A DNA stretch of 44,865 bases from Chitinophagales bacterium (GTDB taxonomy: Bacteria > Bacteroidota > Bacteroidia > Chitinophagales > CAIOSU01), in assembly GCA_018401955.1 (NCBI GenBank), contig JAGYJT010000025.1, positions 1-44,865 of the forward strand, given 5' to 3'. Of this stretch, positions 18,530 to 28,369 are shown piece by piece; the first letter of the stretch is position 1; every line of letters starts with the position of its first letter. The notes beneath the pieces are model-generated. The model ran no database searches and was not told the origin of the DNA. It saw nothing but the letters and a program-made list of their open reading frames with translations. Made by a program: the position numbers and the translations under genes.

Positions 18530-19147
18530 ATGCCAGAAATACACAACATACAAACCTACGCCAAAGTAACCGAAGCCAACTACCAGCAGTGGTTGGATAA
18601 GTTTGCCGAAGCACTTAAGGCCATTGGGCTTTGGAACGATGCCATTGCGGAATCCATCACTTCGTTTAAATGGGAGCGCGATGAGTTGGGCGGGGTGTTT
18701 TCAACGTTCACCGCCCCGCCAGATTATGCTTGCAGGGTAATGGATACGCAAGTTTCGCCGTATGTGTTTATTAGTCTGCTTACCGAGGGCCAACAAGGCG
18801 ATGACTATTGGCTGGCATTTAACCTATATATAGAGACCGATGAATTATATAACCCCTTTACTGGCGAATTTTACCAAGAGACCTATGCTTTAATAAAGCA
18901 GCTTACCCAAGCCATGCATCAATCATTTACCGAAACGGGCGTGTACTTTACCAATGAGTTGCAAGATATGGAGGCTTTGGAAGCCTTTAGCGATAATGAG
19001 CTAACCAAGCTGTGGGAGTTTGATTATGCTATCATCCCAAACCACCTAGCCGTATTATACAGCAAGCCCCCTGCAACCCATACTATCAAAAAACACCCTA
19101 CGCACATAGAGGCTTGGTTTACCGAGCGTTGGAAAGAACCAGTATAG
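18530..19147 (+). CDS. Hypothetical protein
   Basis: A 205-residue soluble protein that I do not recognise. It starts MPEIHNIQTYAKVTEANYQQ, 38 bases after oxyR in the same direction, so it could be cotranscribed. It is acidic, aromatic-rich and has no signal peptide or membrane segment. Segments such as FKWERDELGGVFSTFTAPPDYACRV and DDYWLAFNLYIETDELYNP suggest an alternating alpha/beta domain. Codon use and base composition match the backbone, and the frame is intact, so it is a real gene. The long imperfect inverted repeat downstream (19372-19465) probably ends transcription from both sides. Confidence 0.7.
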   Translation: MPEIHNIQTYAKVTEANYQQWLDKFAEALKAIGLWNDAIAESITSFKWERDELGGVFSTFTAPPDYACRVMDTQVSPYVFISLLTEGQQGDDYWLAFNLYIETDELYNPFTGEFYQETYALIKQLTQAMHQSFTETGVYFTNELQDMEALEAFSDNELTKLWEFDYAIIPNHLAVLYSKPPATHTIKKHPTHIEAWFTERWKEPV

Positions 19148-19371
19148 CCCACAAAAAAACGGGGGCAACAAGCCCTGCAAGCCCATCACCCCCTACCAAC
19201 TACTCTTATGTATTTTTGCCTTAGTAAAGCCTTTCAACTATTTGGTGCGTAAGGGTATGACGAAGTGACAAGGATAAACATTGTATACAACCGCAACATT
19301 TCTAAATGGCTTGCCAGTCCACAACTTGGGGCAAGAAACCTTTATGGAGCGGGTTATTATTGGTAAGTAGT

Positions 19372-19465
19372 GAATTGGTTATCTGTTATCGGTTGATTAG
19401 TTATTAGAAAAGAGAAATAACCAACTACTGGTTATACCAATAACTGATAACCGATCAACCAATTC
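19372..19465. repeat. Imperfect inverted repeat between convergent genes
   Basis: The left arm GAATTGGTTATCTGTTATCG and the right arm ending CGATCAACCAATTC pair over much of their length, with AATAACCA / TGGTTATT-like inner pairs. It spans the 3' end of the phosphatase gene and may be a bidirectional terminator. The rest of 19148-19371 shows no gene. Confidence 0.5.
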
Positions 19466-19913
19466 GCCATCTAGCAACAACAGCATCACACGCTTTATCC
19501 AGCATGGCATATACTTCCTCAAAGCCGTTATCGTTGTGGTAGGGGTCGGGTACTTCTTTGTTTTGGCCAGGGTAAACTTCGTTCAATATCATGTGTACCT
19601 TGTTGCGCTCCTCATCGTTAGCAGCTAGGGCCAAAACGTTGGCATAGTTGCTACGGTCCATAACATATATGGCATCAAAGGCATCAAAATCGTAGTGGCG
19701 AAACTGGCGGCTGGTTTGGTAGCTGATATCCAATCCGTACTTTTTAGCCACTTGCACCGAGCGGCCATCCGGCGGTCCGCCCGCATGCCAGCCCGAAGTG
19801 CCGGCAGAGTCAACCGTCCAATCCAGCCCATGCTCGGCTATTTTAGCTTCCAAAATACCGTGCGCTAATGGCGAACGACAGATATTACCCAAACAAACCA
19901 TCAAGAATCTCAT
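19455..19913 (-). CDS. Low-molecular-weight protein tyrosine phosphatase
   Basis: A cytosolic cysteine-dependent phosphatase of about 152 residues that removes phosphate from tyrosine residues, often those of tyrosine kinases that control polysaccharide export. The N-terminal P-loop is CLGNICRSP (Cys7, Arg13 from the ATG at 19913), preceded by MRFLMV, and the general acid Asp lies in VPDPYH near the C-terminus. STNDR-like DSAGTSGWHAGGPPDGRS is also typical. The longer frame to 20063 would add a hydrophobic stretch unlike the family, and the region 19920-20060 is repeat-rich, so the ATG at 19913 is chosen. It is divergent from mnmE. Confidence 0.93.
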   Translation of the reverse strand: MRFLMVCLGNICRSPLAHGILEAKIAEHGLDWTVDSAGTSGWHAGGPPDGRSVQVAKKYGLDISYQTSRQFRHYDFDAFDAIYVMDRSNYANVLALAANDEERNKVHMILNEVYPGQNKEVPDPYHNDNGFEEVYAMLDKACDAVVARWRIG

Positions 19914-20030
19914 GCTTGCAAATATGAGATATGAAATGAGAAATGACAAAAGAAATATGAAATGAGGGATGAGAAAAATGAAAGCAGCCCATATCAATTT
20001 GTCATTTAATCCTCTTTGCGTTCGTTGCGA

Positions 20031-20054
20031 TTTTTCTTTGCGCACGTTGCGGTT
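20031..20054 (+). repeat. Dispersed TTTGCGCACGTTGCGG repeat, copy 1
   Basis: A 24-base sequence here recurs exactly, in reverse complement, at 28303-28326. Both are surrounded by further TTTGCG / CGCAAAG repeats, and both precede plus-strand genes (mnmE here, the quinone oxidoreductase there). Confidence 0.7.
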
Positions 20055-20143
20055 AAAACACACCTCGTTTCTCTCACCCCGCCAAAAATCGTAACTTGCT
20101 TATAAGAACAGTTTTATTATTTCTCATTTCTTATCTGAACTCT

Positions 20144-21503
20144 ATGGAAACTATCGTGGCCCTCTCTACGCCACAAGGCACAGGGGCAATAGGCGTAATA
20201 AGGTTATCGGGCCCAAAGGCTATTGATATAACGGCGAGCGTGTTTAAGGGCAAAGACCTAACCGCACAGCCCGCCAATACGCTGCATTTTGGTAGCATAA
20301 TGCGCGGCGATGCACTGATTGATGAAGTAGTGGTGGCGCTTTTCTCGTGCACCACACTCATATACCAAAGAAGATGTGGCGGAGATTTCATGCCACGGGT
20401 CGCCGTATATACTACAGCAAGTAACCGAACTATTGATAGAGCAAGGTGCGCGTGCCGCCGCTTGGGTGATTTATCTATGAGCCTTCATTAATGGCCGCAT
20501 GGACCTTAGCCAAGCCGAGGCCGTTGCCGATTTGATTGCATCGCACAGTGCGGCATCGCATACCTTGGCCCTAAAGCAAATGCGCGGCGGGTTTAGCAAC
20601 CGCATTAAAGAACTGCGGGGCAAGCTGGTGCACTTTGCCAGTATGGTGGAGCTGGAGCTCGATTTCGGCGAAGAGGATGTGGAGTTTGCCGACCGCACTG
20701 CCCTTGAAAACTTAACAAACGAACTACAAGAAATCATAACCCGCTTAATCCGCTCGTTTCAGTTGGGCAATGTGATAAAGTCGGGGGTGAGTACCGTTAT
20801 TGCGGGCCGCCCCAACTCGGGCAAGAGCACACTGCTAAACCGCATAGTGCAAGAGGAGCGCGCCATAGTGAGCGATATACCGGGCACTACCCGTGATACT
20901 ATTGAGGAGGCCATCAGCATTGGCGGCATCCTTTTCCGCCTAATTGATACTGCGGGTATACGCGAGGCCACCGATGCCATTGAGAAGCTGGGCGTGGAGC
21001 GTACTTACGAGAAGATTAGCCAAAGCGCCATTGTGGTGTACTTGTTTGATGTGAGTAACATGAGCCCCGAACTACTCAGCCACGACCTAAAACGCCTAAA
21101 GGCCGATGGCATACCGGTATTGGTGGTGGGCAATAAAATTGATAACCTGCCCGACCGCCGTGCCCTTGAGCCATATACCGAGCAGCACCCGAAAATAGTG
21201 TACGTTTCGGCTAAAACGGGCGAGGGCATTGCCGACCTGGAGCAAGCGTTGGTAGAAACCCTAGCAGGCAAAGGCCTCGGCACCGAAGACACCATAGTGA
21301 GCAGTGCCCGCCATTACGATAGCCTACTAGCCACCCGTGAAGCCCTAAATGCAGTGCTGGCCGGACTAGCCAACCAAAACACCGGCGACCTCATGGCCCT
21401 CGACATCCGCCGTGCCCTCCACCACCTCGGCGAAATCACCGGCGAAATCACCACGGATGATTTGCTGGAGAATATTTTTTCGAAGTTTTGTATCGGAAAG
21501 TGA
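20144..21503 (+). CDS. mnmE: tRNA modification GTPase MnmE, frameshifted near the N-terminus
   Basis: MnmE works with MnmG to add an aminomethyl or carboxymethylaminomethyl group to wobble uridine 34 of tRNAs. The N-terminal domain [20 protein letters not shown] starts at the ATG at 20144. From 20499 the frame is open through the G domain, with [12 protein letters not shown] (G1), DTAGIREA (G3) and NKID (G4), to the C-terminal FCIGK that defines the family. Between about 20345 and 20480 the sequence changes frame at least twice: [20 protein letters not shown] is readable in one frame, and [19 protein letters not shown] in another. The gene is conserved and normally single-copy, so these are probably sequencing indels. 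It is the last backbone gene before the second defence island. Confidence 0.92.
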
Positions 21504-21572
21504 AGGAATAAAGACAAGACAATTGAAATGATTAGGTTATGCAGTACCAAAAAGTTGATATTTTTACACGTG

Positions 21573-21803
21573 ATGCGGATTTATATGAGTAACAAAGCAG
21601 TTAACAGATTAAAAGCAGAACTTGCTGAACTATGCAAGACAAATAAAATGGCTTCAGAGCAATTAGATAGGTAATCAAACCACTATATCACGTTGGTATA
21701 CAAATGAAGTACAGCTTCTATGAACAATGTTGTAACTATTGCAATGCCGAAAGTTGAAAAAAGAGAATTAACTAACTCAACGAAAACTATAACTATAACG
21801 TAA
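21573..21803 (+). pseudogene. XRE-family HTH regulator of the restriction island, frameshifted
   Basis: A small helix-turn-helix protein of about 76 residues, read across two or three indels. MSNKAVNRLKAELAELCKTN is followed by the recognisable HTH segments AEQL.KSNHYIT.WYTNEVQPSMNNVVTIA and LKVEKREL. The start is the ATG at 21573 or 21585. It precedes the first methyltransferase by 2 bases (stop at 21801-21803, next ATG 21806) on the same strand, the usual position of a controller protein in restriction-modification systems. Such controllers time expression of endonuclease relative to methylase. No clear C-box palindrome was identified upstream. Confidence 0.65.
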
Positions 21804-21805
21804 TA

Positions 21806-22865
21806 ATGAAAGAACTAAATGCAGTCTCTCTCTTCTCTTGTATTGGTGTAGGTGAATTTTATTTAAAAGAAATAGGTATAAAACGGTAGTTGCGAACGAA
21901 ATTGAGCCTAAGCGGTGTCAAACTTATAAGTTTTCCATCCGGATACAGAGGTTATTTGTAGATATTATAGATAACAATGTGTAAAAATAAGATTCTCTCG
22001 GCCTCAAAAATACAAGATTGATTTAGTTATTGCCACACCAATCTTGTCAAGGCATGAGTTCAGTTGGAAAAATAGAAAAAGACGGAACATTGAATTATGA
22101 CAACAGAAATTTATTGATTTTGGAGACATTAGAAATCATTGACTCAATAGCTCCTAATTATAATAATTGAAAATGTGCTAAGATTTTTAAAGGTTAGTTA
22201 TTTATTTAAAAACAAACCTATTACTATTCCTGAATATTGAAGGAAAAATATGGAAAAAATACAATATTGAAGTTGACATTTTTAATTCGGCAGATTTTGG
22301 AGTACTGCAAATTCGCAATCGTGTCTTTATTAGACTTTACAAAAAAAAAAAAAAAAAAAAAAGGATTGAAGTGAACAAAACCGCAAGAAAAAAAGACAAA
22401 TTTGTTGCACAAGCCATAGGTAACCCACCGTTAGAATCAGGAATGAAATCTAATATCCATTAGCTTAGAGTGCATCCCCTGAAAAATCAGATTAATTCTG
22501 GATGAAATATACACCAACGGGCCAGACTGCCGACAATGAAAAGCACTACCCGGGTCAAAAAGATGGGAGTAAAATAAAAGTGTATAAAATTGTTACAAAC
22601 GAATAGGGGATTCGATAGGCCAGCTCCAACAGTAACAATGAAATGAAATTATATCCTCTCAAAATAACGTACATCCGTGCAGGAAGCTAGAAGATACATT
22701 TGGAGCGATGCAAGAGTTTTAACATTGAGAGAACTTTAGTCCTGAACGCCCTTGCCCCCGACATTGATCTTCCAACAGATATATCAGACACAGCACTGAG
22801 GCAATTCATTGGTGAAGGTATTCCTCCTATACTGATGTTGGTTATTAAAAGGGATTTCAGAATGA
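21806..22865 (+). pseudogene. C5-cytosine methyltransferase 1 of a tandem pair, frameshifted
   Basis: Reconstructed as about 350 residues from the ATG at 21806 (MKELNAVSLFSCIGVGEFYLKEIGI, motif I). Motif IV is read as ATP.CQGMSSVGK around 22035-22070, with one indel at the PPC. Next come LNYDNRNLLILETLEIIDSIAPNY, IIENVPKFLK-like motif VI near 22165-22190, and motif VIII SADFGVLQIRNRVFI near 22290-22330. The C-terminal LNALAPDIDLPTDISDTALRQFIGEGIPP lies at 22740-22835. A run of 22 A sits directly after RVFIRLYK. The stop overlaps the next ATG (ATGA at 22862-22865). The CQGMSS active-site form is shared with the second methylase, showing the two are paralogues. Confidence 0.82.
22341..22362 (+). 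repeat. Run of 22 A inside methyltransferase 1
   Basis: An uninterrupted A22 tract in the coding region between motifs VIII and IX. It would encode polylysine and changes frame with tract length. It could be a phase-variation tract or a homopolymer sequencing artefact. Confidence 0.9.
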
Positions 22866-23916
22866 ATATAAAACAAAATTTATCAAAGGAGTCTCAATGT
22901 TTCTAGTGGAGGTGTTGCCGAAACCTATTTAAATGAAATTGGTATTGACATTTTACTTGCAAATGAATTGGTTGAGGAAAGAGCCAACTTCTATAAACAC
23001 CTGTACCGCACACCAAAATGATAACGGGAGATATTCTTGAAAAAGGATGTATTTAATAAATTTTGTTGAAGAAGCAATAAAAATAAAACCTAGTTTTTTA
23101 ATTGCTACCCGCCATGCCAAGGGAATGAGCAGTTTAGGAAAGAAGGATTATGAAATAGATGAAAGAAATTTATTGATATTTTCTGTTATAGATATTATTA
23201 AGGTAATCGATTTTGGATTTTATTCTAATTGAAAATGTCCCCAAATTTTTTTAAACTATTTTTCTTCAAGGGAAAATGATTGGAATAATTGAAATACTTT
23301 GAGAGAATTTGTTTAGCGATAAATATATTATTGAGAATTTTATTCTTAATGCAAAAGACTATGGCGTTCCACAAAGCAGACCAAGAGCAATAGTTGTTGT
23401 ATAAAAAAAATAAAAATGGGGAATGCCAGATAAAAAGCCCGAAATATCTTTAAGGGAGCCATCGGACATTTACCATCACAATGCCATCGGAAAAGTCAAA
23501 TTTAAAATTCCACTATGCTATGAAACATAGCCCAATGCAAGTTGAGGTAATGACACATACCCCGAAGGAAAAAGTGCAATGGTTAATGAATTTTTTTTTC
23601 CTAAAAAGGCAAATGGAGAAAGGTTAGTGGGTTTCACAATACATATAAAAGAATGAAATGGACTCCCCTGCACCAGCAAGAGCCACAAATAATGGATTGA
23701 TTAGCGGACACAATAATGTACATCCCGGGAGACAAAGAAAAAGACGGAACTTGGAGTGACCCAAGAGTTTTATCGTTACTTGAATTATTTATAGTTTCAT
23801 CTTTGCCCAAGATTTGTGTACTGACAGACTGCAAAGAATCACTTATACGATTACTAATTGGAGAAGCTATTCCACCTCTTATGTTAAAAGAAATTTTATC
23901 AAAAATTAATCGGTAA
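22862..23916 (+). pseudogene. C5-cytosine methyltransferase 2 of a tandem pair, frameshifted
   Basis: Reconstructed as about 350 residues from ATG 22862, overlapping the first methylase's stop. Motif I reads GGVAETYLNEIGIDILLANE (about 22905-22970). The active-site region reads IKPSFLIAT..AKGMSSLGKKDYEIDERN at 23080-23170, where one indel obscures the PPC. Motif VI is LIENVPKFLK near 23228-23255 and motif VIII is NAKDYGVPQSRPRAIVV near 23347-23400. PSPEISLREAIG-like and HNNVHPGR segments follow. The C-terminal DGTWSDPRVLSLLEL and LIRLLIGEAIPPLMLKEIL end at the stop 23914-23916. Related to the first methylase throughout. Paired methylases in one system usually protect the two strands of an asymmetric site. 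Confidence 0.82.
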
Positions 23917-23919
23917 TAA

Positions 23920-25400
23920 ATGCATAATTCAGAAATAGATAGAACATCGAAAAATAAATGGACTTTAATGAAATACATTAAAGATTTCAGCTTAATGGTT
24001 TCATATGATGTGCAAGACTGGTAGGCTGGCATGCTTCAGATGGCGCTCTAAAAGAAACTCCTTGGTATGGAGTTGGATAACTTATATAATCCTAGGGTTT
24101 GTGCCAAGCGTTCATACAATTCAATTTAAAGTTTGCCAAATAGTTTATTATATGTTTAGCTATAAGCTGAAAATAAAAGGGAATAAAGTAGAAAAATAGT
24201 TTAGCCCTTTAGGAAATTTATTATTAGACAATAAAGACGATAAAAAAAATAGTCAGCAGAACTTTGTGTGATGCTTTTAAGGATGCCATTTTCGCACCCT
24301 TTAATAAAATGCATAAATCATTCAATATTTATCCTTACCGTCTAATATTCAAACTTACTGATAAAAGGCTTGACTACAAGCTAAACTACATGACGAAGTT
24401 TTTTATCACGTTATGTTTTATAAAGACATAGACAGTAAATCATACAGTGAGTTAGTAAATGAGATTTTAGCCTTTAAACCAAATATCACAATAATAAAAG
24501 TATAAGCTTTTACAAAAAGACAAAACGTAGAAGATGTTTTAGGCAAATGGATTGCAATTTAGAATGGAATTATGCATCAGGTGTTTTTACAACAGCAGGT
24601 ATTATTGATTGCATCAAGCAGATGACAATCACGGAGTTTTGATTCATGGTGAGGTAGTGGACGAAGAAGGTATAAAAGCGATTCAGTAAAATTAAGGTAG
24701 ATATTTTTAGTTTCGTTTCATTGCTTGTTGGTAATTATTCATACGAAGAAAAGCCACAAGAGCTAACCGCAACACTTCAACTAAATTCAGAATATATAAT
24801 ACAACTTTACAACTTCTATCCCATTGAATTGATTACAGAACTTGGAATTGACAATGAGGAACAAGAAAATAATTTAATATTAAATATAACAAAAATATAA
24901 ATAAATACGCGAAAAATTCGGGGCTTTGGTGACGCTTACAACTTGAAGACATACTTTGCGACGCTTCAATTATTTCAGATGTAGAAGCAGAAAAACATGC
25001 CTCGGCTGAACTACTGATATTGAATGCAGATATACTCCATCAGATGAAGCTGACAAAAATTTGATGTTGAAGCAATCAACAAAAACAAATTGATAAATTT
25101 GTTCAGGGCGTTTAAGATATCACAGAGAACAGATAGGCTCTGAATACACAATTGTTTTAACTCCCAATTTCATTAATGCAGTTCTAGAAGATATTAAAGG
25201 AACAGATACTGTTTTACTTCGTTCTGGCTCATTTTCAAATTTTTTGTACCAATCAATATCAAATAAGGGTAGAGATATCAGCTATAAAACCGATTGACGA
25301 AATTGTGTTAAGCAATTTAGGTAAAGACATTACTGAAGGCATAAATCAATATGTATATGAAAATTTCGAGAAGCAACAAAAAATAAATGTATTTAACGCA
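23920..25400 (+). pseudogene. Probable type II restriction endonuclease, heavily frameshifted
   Basis: An open region following the second methylase by 3 bases, starting ATG 23920 (MHNSEIDRTSKNKWTLMKYI), readable only by changing frame every few dozen codons. Pieces include FNKMHKSFNIYPYRLIFKL with KLNYDEVFYHVMFYKDID (about 24305-24440), WNYASGVFTTAGIIDCIK (about 24565-24620), LGDAYNLEDILCDA (about 24920-24965) and YTPSDEADKNFDVEAINKNK (about 25030-25090). The C-terminal part EYTIVLTPNFINAVLEDIKG through DEIVLSNLGKDITEGINQY is at 25140-25350. Position and the N-/C-terminal texture recall AlwI-like type IIS enzymes, but this is tentative. The end is approximate, and a weak further reading (TITVDFLPERDSTLALAKL) runs to about 25507. 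Very AT-rich. Confidence 0.5.
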
Positions 25401-25779
25401 TTAGTGCGCATTCGTGTTTTTACAACCCATCTGGAACGATTAAATTAACCATTACAGTTGACTTCTTGCCTGAACGAGACTCGACACTTGCGCTTGCTAA
25501 ATTGTAATGTTGTTGATTATCAACATTTAAGTAGTCAGGATGTCCCACAACCTCCTCACCCACACCCCCTTACATCTTTACTGCCTTACAGCGCCACAAT
25601 CCGCTCCAAATAACGATTCTGGACGACAAAACGATGCTAATAGAAATAGGAAATTTGAAATGACAAACAAAAAGCGCAGGTTTTAACCAAGTACCACTCC
25701 ACAACTCCTATCAAACCACATTCCTGCACGACAAAACCCTCCTTCGCCAAGGCTTCGGCGGGCATAATTAACACCCACA
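25401..25779. other. Intergenic stretch at the right edge of the second island
   Basis: No complete gene. It contains two copies of the ACGACAAAA core (25623-25631, and TTCCTGCACGACAAAAC at 25721-25737). On the minus strand near 25595-25625 there is a short open reading ending NRYLERIVAL before a stop, possibly the relic of another gene's 3' end. Composition returns from AT-rich to backbone-like across this stretch. Confidence 0.4.
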
Positions 25780-26399
25780 CTACTCCCCCAGCACCCTACC
25801 CGCCATCTCTCTATACCCGGGGAAATCGTTGGGGTTGGGGTATAGTTCGGCGGTGTCGGGACTGAATTGGAGGACGCCATAGCCTTGGTCGGTCTGTAAA
25901 AAGAATACAAAGGTGTCGGGTTGGCCTTGTTCGTTTTTGGCTTTTAGGGTATAACGGTAGGTGTACGGAGGGTAACTTTGGCGCTTGCTGCCAATGCAGT
26001 GGCTAAACTGTCGATGCCTGCCAGCACTTGTTTGTAGCGGTCGGCTTTGCCTTGGTATTCGGCAATTTTAAGTACATAGTAGGCGGTGTCGCTATTTACA
26101 AATAGGTCGGGGAAGGTATCCAGCTTTTGCTGGGCTACCAACACCATTTTCTCGTTTTCGTCAATTAGTTGTTGAATGTATTGTCGGCGGTAATCGATGT
26201 TATCTTGGTATGTTGTCGCCTTAATTTCCTCCAACGATACAAACTCATACCCATCATTGCCGGCAGCATTCCAGTAATACGTTTCGGCCTGTCGGCGCAC
26301 AATGGTATCACGCTCCTCATTGTCAATATGGCTGGCGTCGCAACCGAAAAGCAATAGGGCGGCAAACGCCAATAAAGGTGTGTGAAGGTGTTTCATCAA
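25780..26399 (-). CDS. Hypothetical lipoprotein, one frameshift near the C-terminus
   Basis: About 205 residues if one indel near 25985 is bridged. The N-terminus MMKHLHTPLLAFAALLLFGC is a lipoprotein signal with an LFGC lipobox, so the product is probably anchored in a membrane facing the periplasm. The middle (RRQYIQQLIDENEKMVLVAQQKLDTF and YVLKIAEYQGKADRYKQVLAGID) is helical, perhaps coiled coil. After the frameshift the reading continues SYPPYTYRYTLKAKNEQGQP, FVFFLQTDQGYGVLQFSPD and ends MAGRVLGE at the stop 25780-25782. In the unshifted frame it would end at 25944 with an unlikely tail. I do not recognise a family. Confidence 0.65.
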
Positions 26400-26444
26400 T
26401 GGTAAGATACTAAGGTATAACGGTACTTTGCAAATGCGGTGCCA

Positions 26445-27396
26445 TTACTTTTCGCTGGCGCGCTGCAGGCGGTCGTTTACGGCTCGGCCAATGCCGGTGT
26501 GGGGCACGGGTTCGGCAATAATGAGGTCAATATCCAGCTTATCCAATTCACGCAGATAGCAACACATTGGCAGCCAGTTTCGGCCAAATCACCCTTGGGT
26601 GACGGATGCGTTGCTGTACCAGCGGCACTTCCGGCAACGGGCGCTTGAATGCCAATACCCCTACACGCTCATGGTAATGCTGCCCATATAGCAGGCTTAG
26701 GGCTCCAAAAGCACTGCTTGCCGGCGCATAGTGGTTAGCCAATATGCCCTGGCGCTAAAGGCTGACTATGCACATCGGGAGCGTGGGCAATATGCCCTAC
26801 AAACGGCCAACAGGGTTTCACTGATGCCCCCCTTGGCGTAGCAGGTACACCTCATCGTCTTTTACCATCACTATGGTACTTTCCACGCCAACCGACGATG
26901 AACCGCCATCTAATATATACGCTACTTTATCTTCCAGTTGCTCCGCTACGTGCAAGGGCTGGGTAGGGCTTATGTAGCCCGAGGGGTTAGCGCTGGGCGC
27001 CGCCAACGGAAACGGCAATGAGCGCAACAGCTCTAGCGTAAGGCTATGGGCCGGTACGCGCAGCGCCACGGTATCTAAGCCGCCAGTTACAATATCGGGT
27101 ACCGAAGCATGGCGTGGCAACACTATGGTAAGTGGCCCGGGCCAAAAAGTATCGGCCAATAGTTGTGCTTTGGGCGGGAAGTCACTGGTCAAAGCCTTGG
27201 CTTGGGCCACATCGGCCACATGAAGAATCAAAGGGTTAAAGCTGGGGCGGTTTTTGGCCTCAAATATGCGCGCCACGGCCTCGGCATCCAATCCATTAGC
27301 TGCCAAGCCATATACCGTTTCGGTGGGTATGGCTACCAATTGGCCACTTTGCAGCAGTTGTTTGGCTAGGGCGAGGTCTTTTCCTATTTTCGTCAT
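26445..27396 (-). CDS. L-threonylcarbamoyladenylate synthase (Sua5), frameshifted C-terminal domain
   Basis: Catalyses formation of threonylcarbamoyl-AMP from threonine, bicarbonate and ATP, the first step of the t6A37 tRNA modification. The YrdC domain is intact at 26818-27396 (LVAIPTETVYGLAANGLD, IFEAKNRPSFNPLILH, TIVLPRH, LAAPSANPSGYISPTQ, GVESTIVMVKDDEVYLLRQGG). The apparent stop at 26818 follows a run of G in which one extra base breaks the frame. Beyond it, read in other frames, is the Sua5-specific C-terminal domain: HYAPASSAFGALSLLYG, RVGVLAFKRPLPEVPL and finally DLIIAEPVPHTGIGRAVNDR, ending at 26445. The gene is therefore of the long Sua5 type (about 317 residues) rather than short TsaC. 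It is divergent from the nuclease gene, with only 5 bases between the start codons. Confidence 0.9.
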
Positions 27397-27401
27397 GCTT
27401 T

Positions 27402-28244
27402 ATGGCTACTAATCCCCGCAAAAATACACAATCCGCCTCTTGGCTGCTATCGTTGGGCGTAATACTCCTTATTGGGGCGTTTATGTATTTGCTTTGGCAG
27501 TACCGCAACCAAGATTTGCAGCACACGTTGCCTGGCTTTACAATACCCGAGATTACTGCCGATTACAAGCAGTTACTCCCATCCAATACGCCCAAATGGC
27601 AGGTAATTGAGCATACTGGCTATACCTTGGCATATAACGAAGAAAAGGAGCAGCCTGCGTGGGTGGCGTATGTGCTTACAGATAGCATGGTACTATTCGG
27701 TAAGGCCAACCGCCGGGATTATTTTAATGCCGACCCAGCCGTTACCACTGGCTCGGCAGCTTTGCAAGACTATAAAGGCAGTGGCTATAGCCGTGGCCAC
27801 TTGGCACCAGCTGCCGATATGAAATGGAGCACCACGGCCATGCAAGAGAGTTTTTATATGAGCAACATGAGCCCGCAATTGCAGGAGTTTAACGGCGGTA
27901 TTTGGCGCGTGCTGGAAGAAAAGATACGCGATTGGGCCGTGAGCGAAGAGCGATTGATTGTAGTAACGGGGCCGGTGTTCAAAAACTCCACTAAAACCAT
28001 TGGGGGCAATGAGGTGGGTGTGCCCGATTACTTTTATAAAGTGGTAATGGATGTTTCGCCGCCGCACTATAAGGCTATTGGGTTTATTATGAAGCACGAG
28101 AAGGGCACCAAGGAGCTGTATGAATATGCGGTAACTGTTGATGAAGTGGAGGACTTTACGGGGCTGGATTTTTTTGAGGCCCTGCCCGATAGCAGCGAAC
28201 AGCTTTTGGAGCAAAACGTGCAATTGGAGCTTTGGAATTTTTAA
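27402..28244 (+). CDS. DNA/RNA non-specific endonuclease, membrane-anchored or secreted
   Basis: A 280-residue enzyme of the NUC1/Serratia nuclease (beta-beta-alpha metal) family, which hydrolyses DNA and RNA without sequence specificity. The active-site motif appears as SRGHLAPAADMKWS (the family DRGH with Ser at the first position), with the catalytic His at residue 133. The metal-binding Asn region follows in YMSNMSPQLQEFNGGIWRVLE. The N-terminus (SWLLSLGVILLIGAFMYLLWQY, about residues 13-34) is a single membrane segment or uncleaved signal, so the nuclease domain is outside the cytoplasm. That location suits nutrient scavenging from extracellular nucleic acids. Its start is 5 bases from that of Sua5 on the other strand, so the two promoters must overlap the opposite genes. 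Confidence 0.92.
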   Translation: MATNPRKNTQSASWLLSLGVILLIGAFMYLLWQYRNQDLQHTLPGFTIPEITADYKQLLPSNTPKWQVIEHTGYTLAYNEEKEQPAWVAYVLTDSMVLFGKANRRDYFNADPAVTTGSAALQDYKGSGYSRGHLAPAADMKWSTTAMQESFYMSNMSPQLQEFNGGIWRVLEEKIRDWAVSEERLIVVTGPVFKNSTKTIGGNEVGVPDYFYKVVMDVSPPHYKAIGFIMKHEKGTKELYEYAVTVDEVEDFTGLDFFEALPDSSEQLLEQNVQLELWNF

Positions 28245-28302
28245 GGTTTAAGCCATTGTGCCCGTTGCGATTTCCGTTGCGGTAAAATTCGCATTATGTA
28301 TA

Positions 28303-28326
28303 AACCGCAACGTGCGCAAAGAAAAA
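28303..28326 (-). repeat. Dispersed TTTGCGCACGTTGCGG repeat, copy 2
   Basis: Exact reverse complement of 20031-20054 (24 bases), surrounded by further CGCAAAG units at 28328-28347. Confidence 0.7.
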
Positions 28327-28369
28327 CACGCAAAGGTCGCAAAGAAGTTTTGACGATATTTAACCTACC

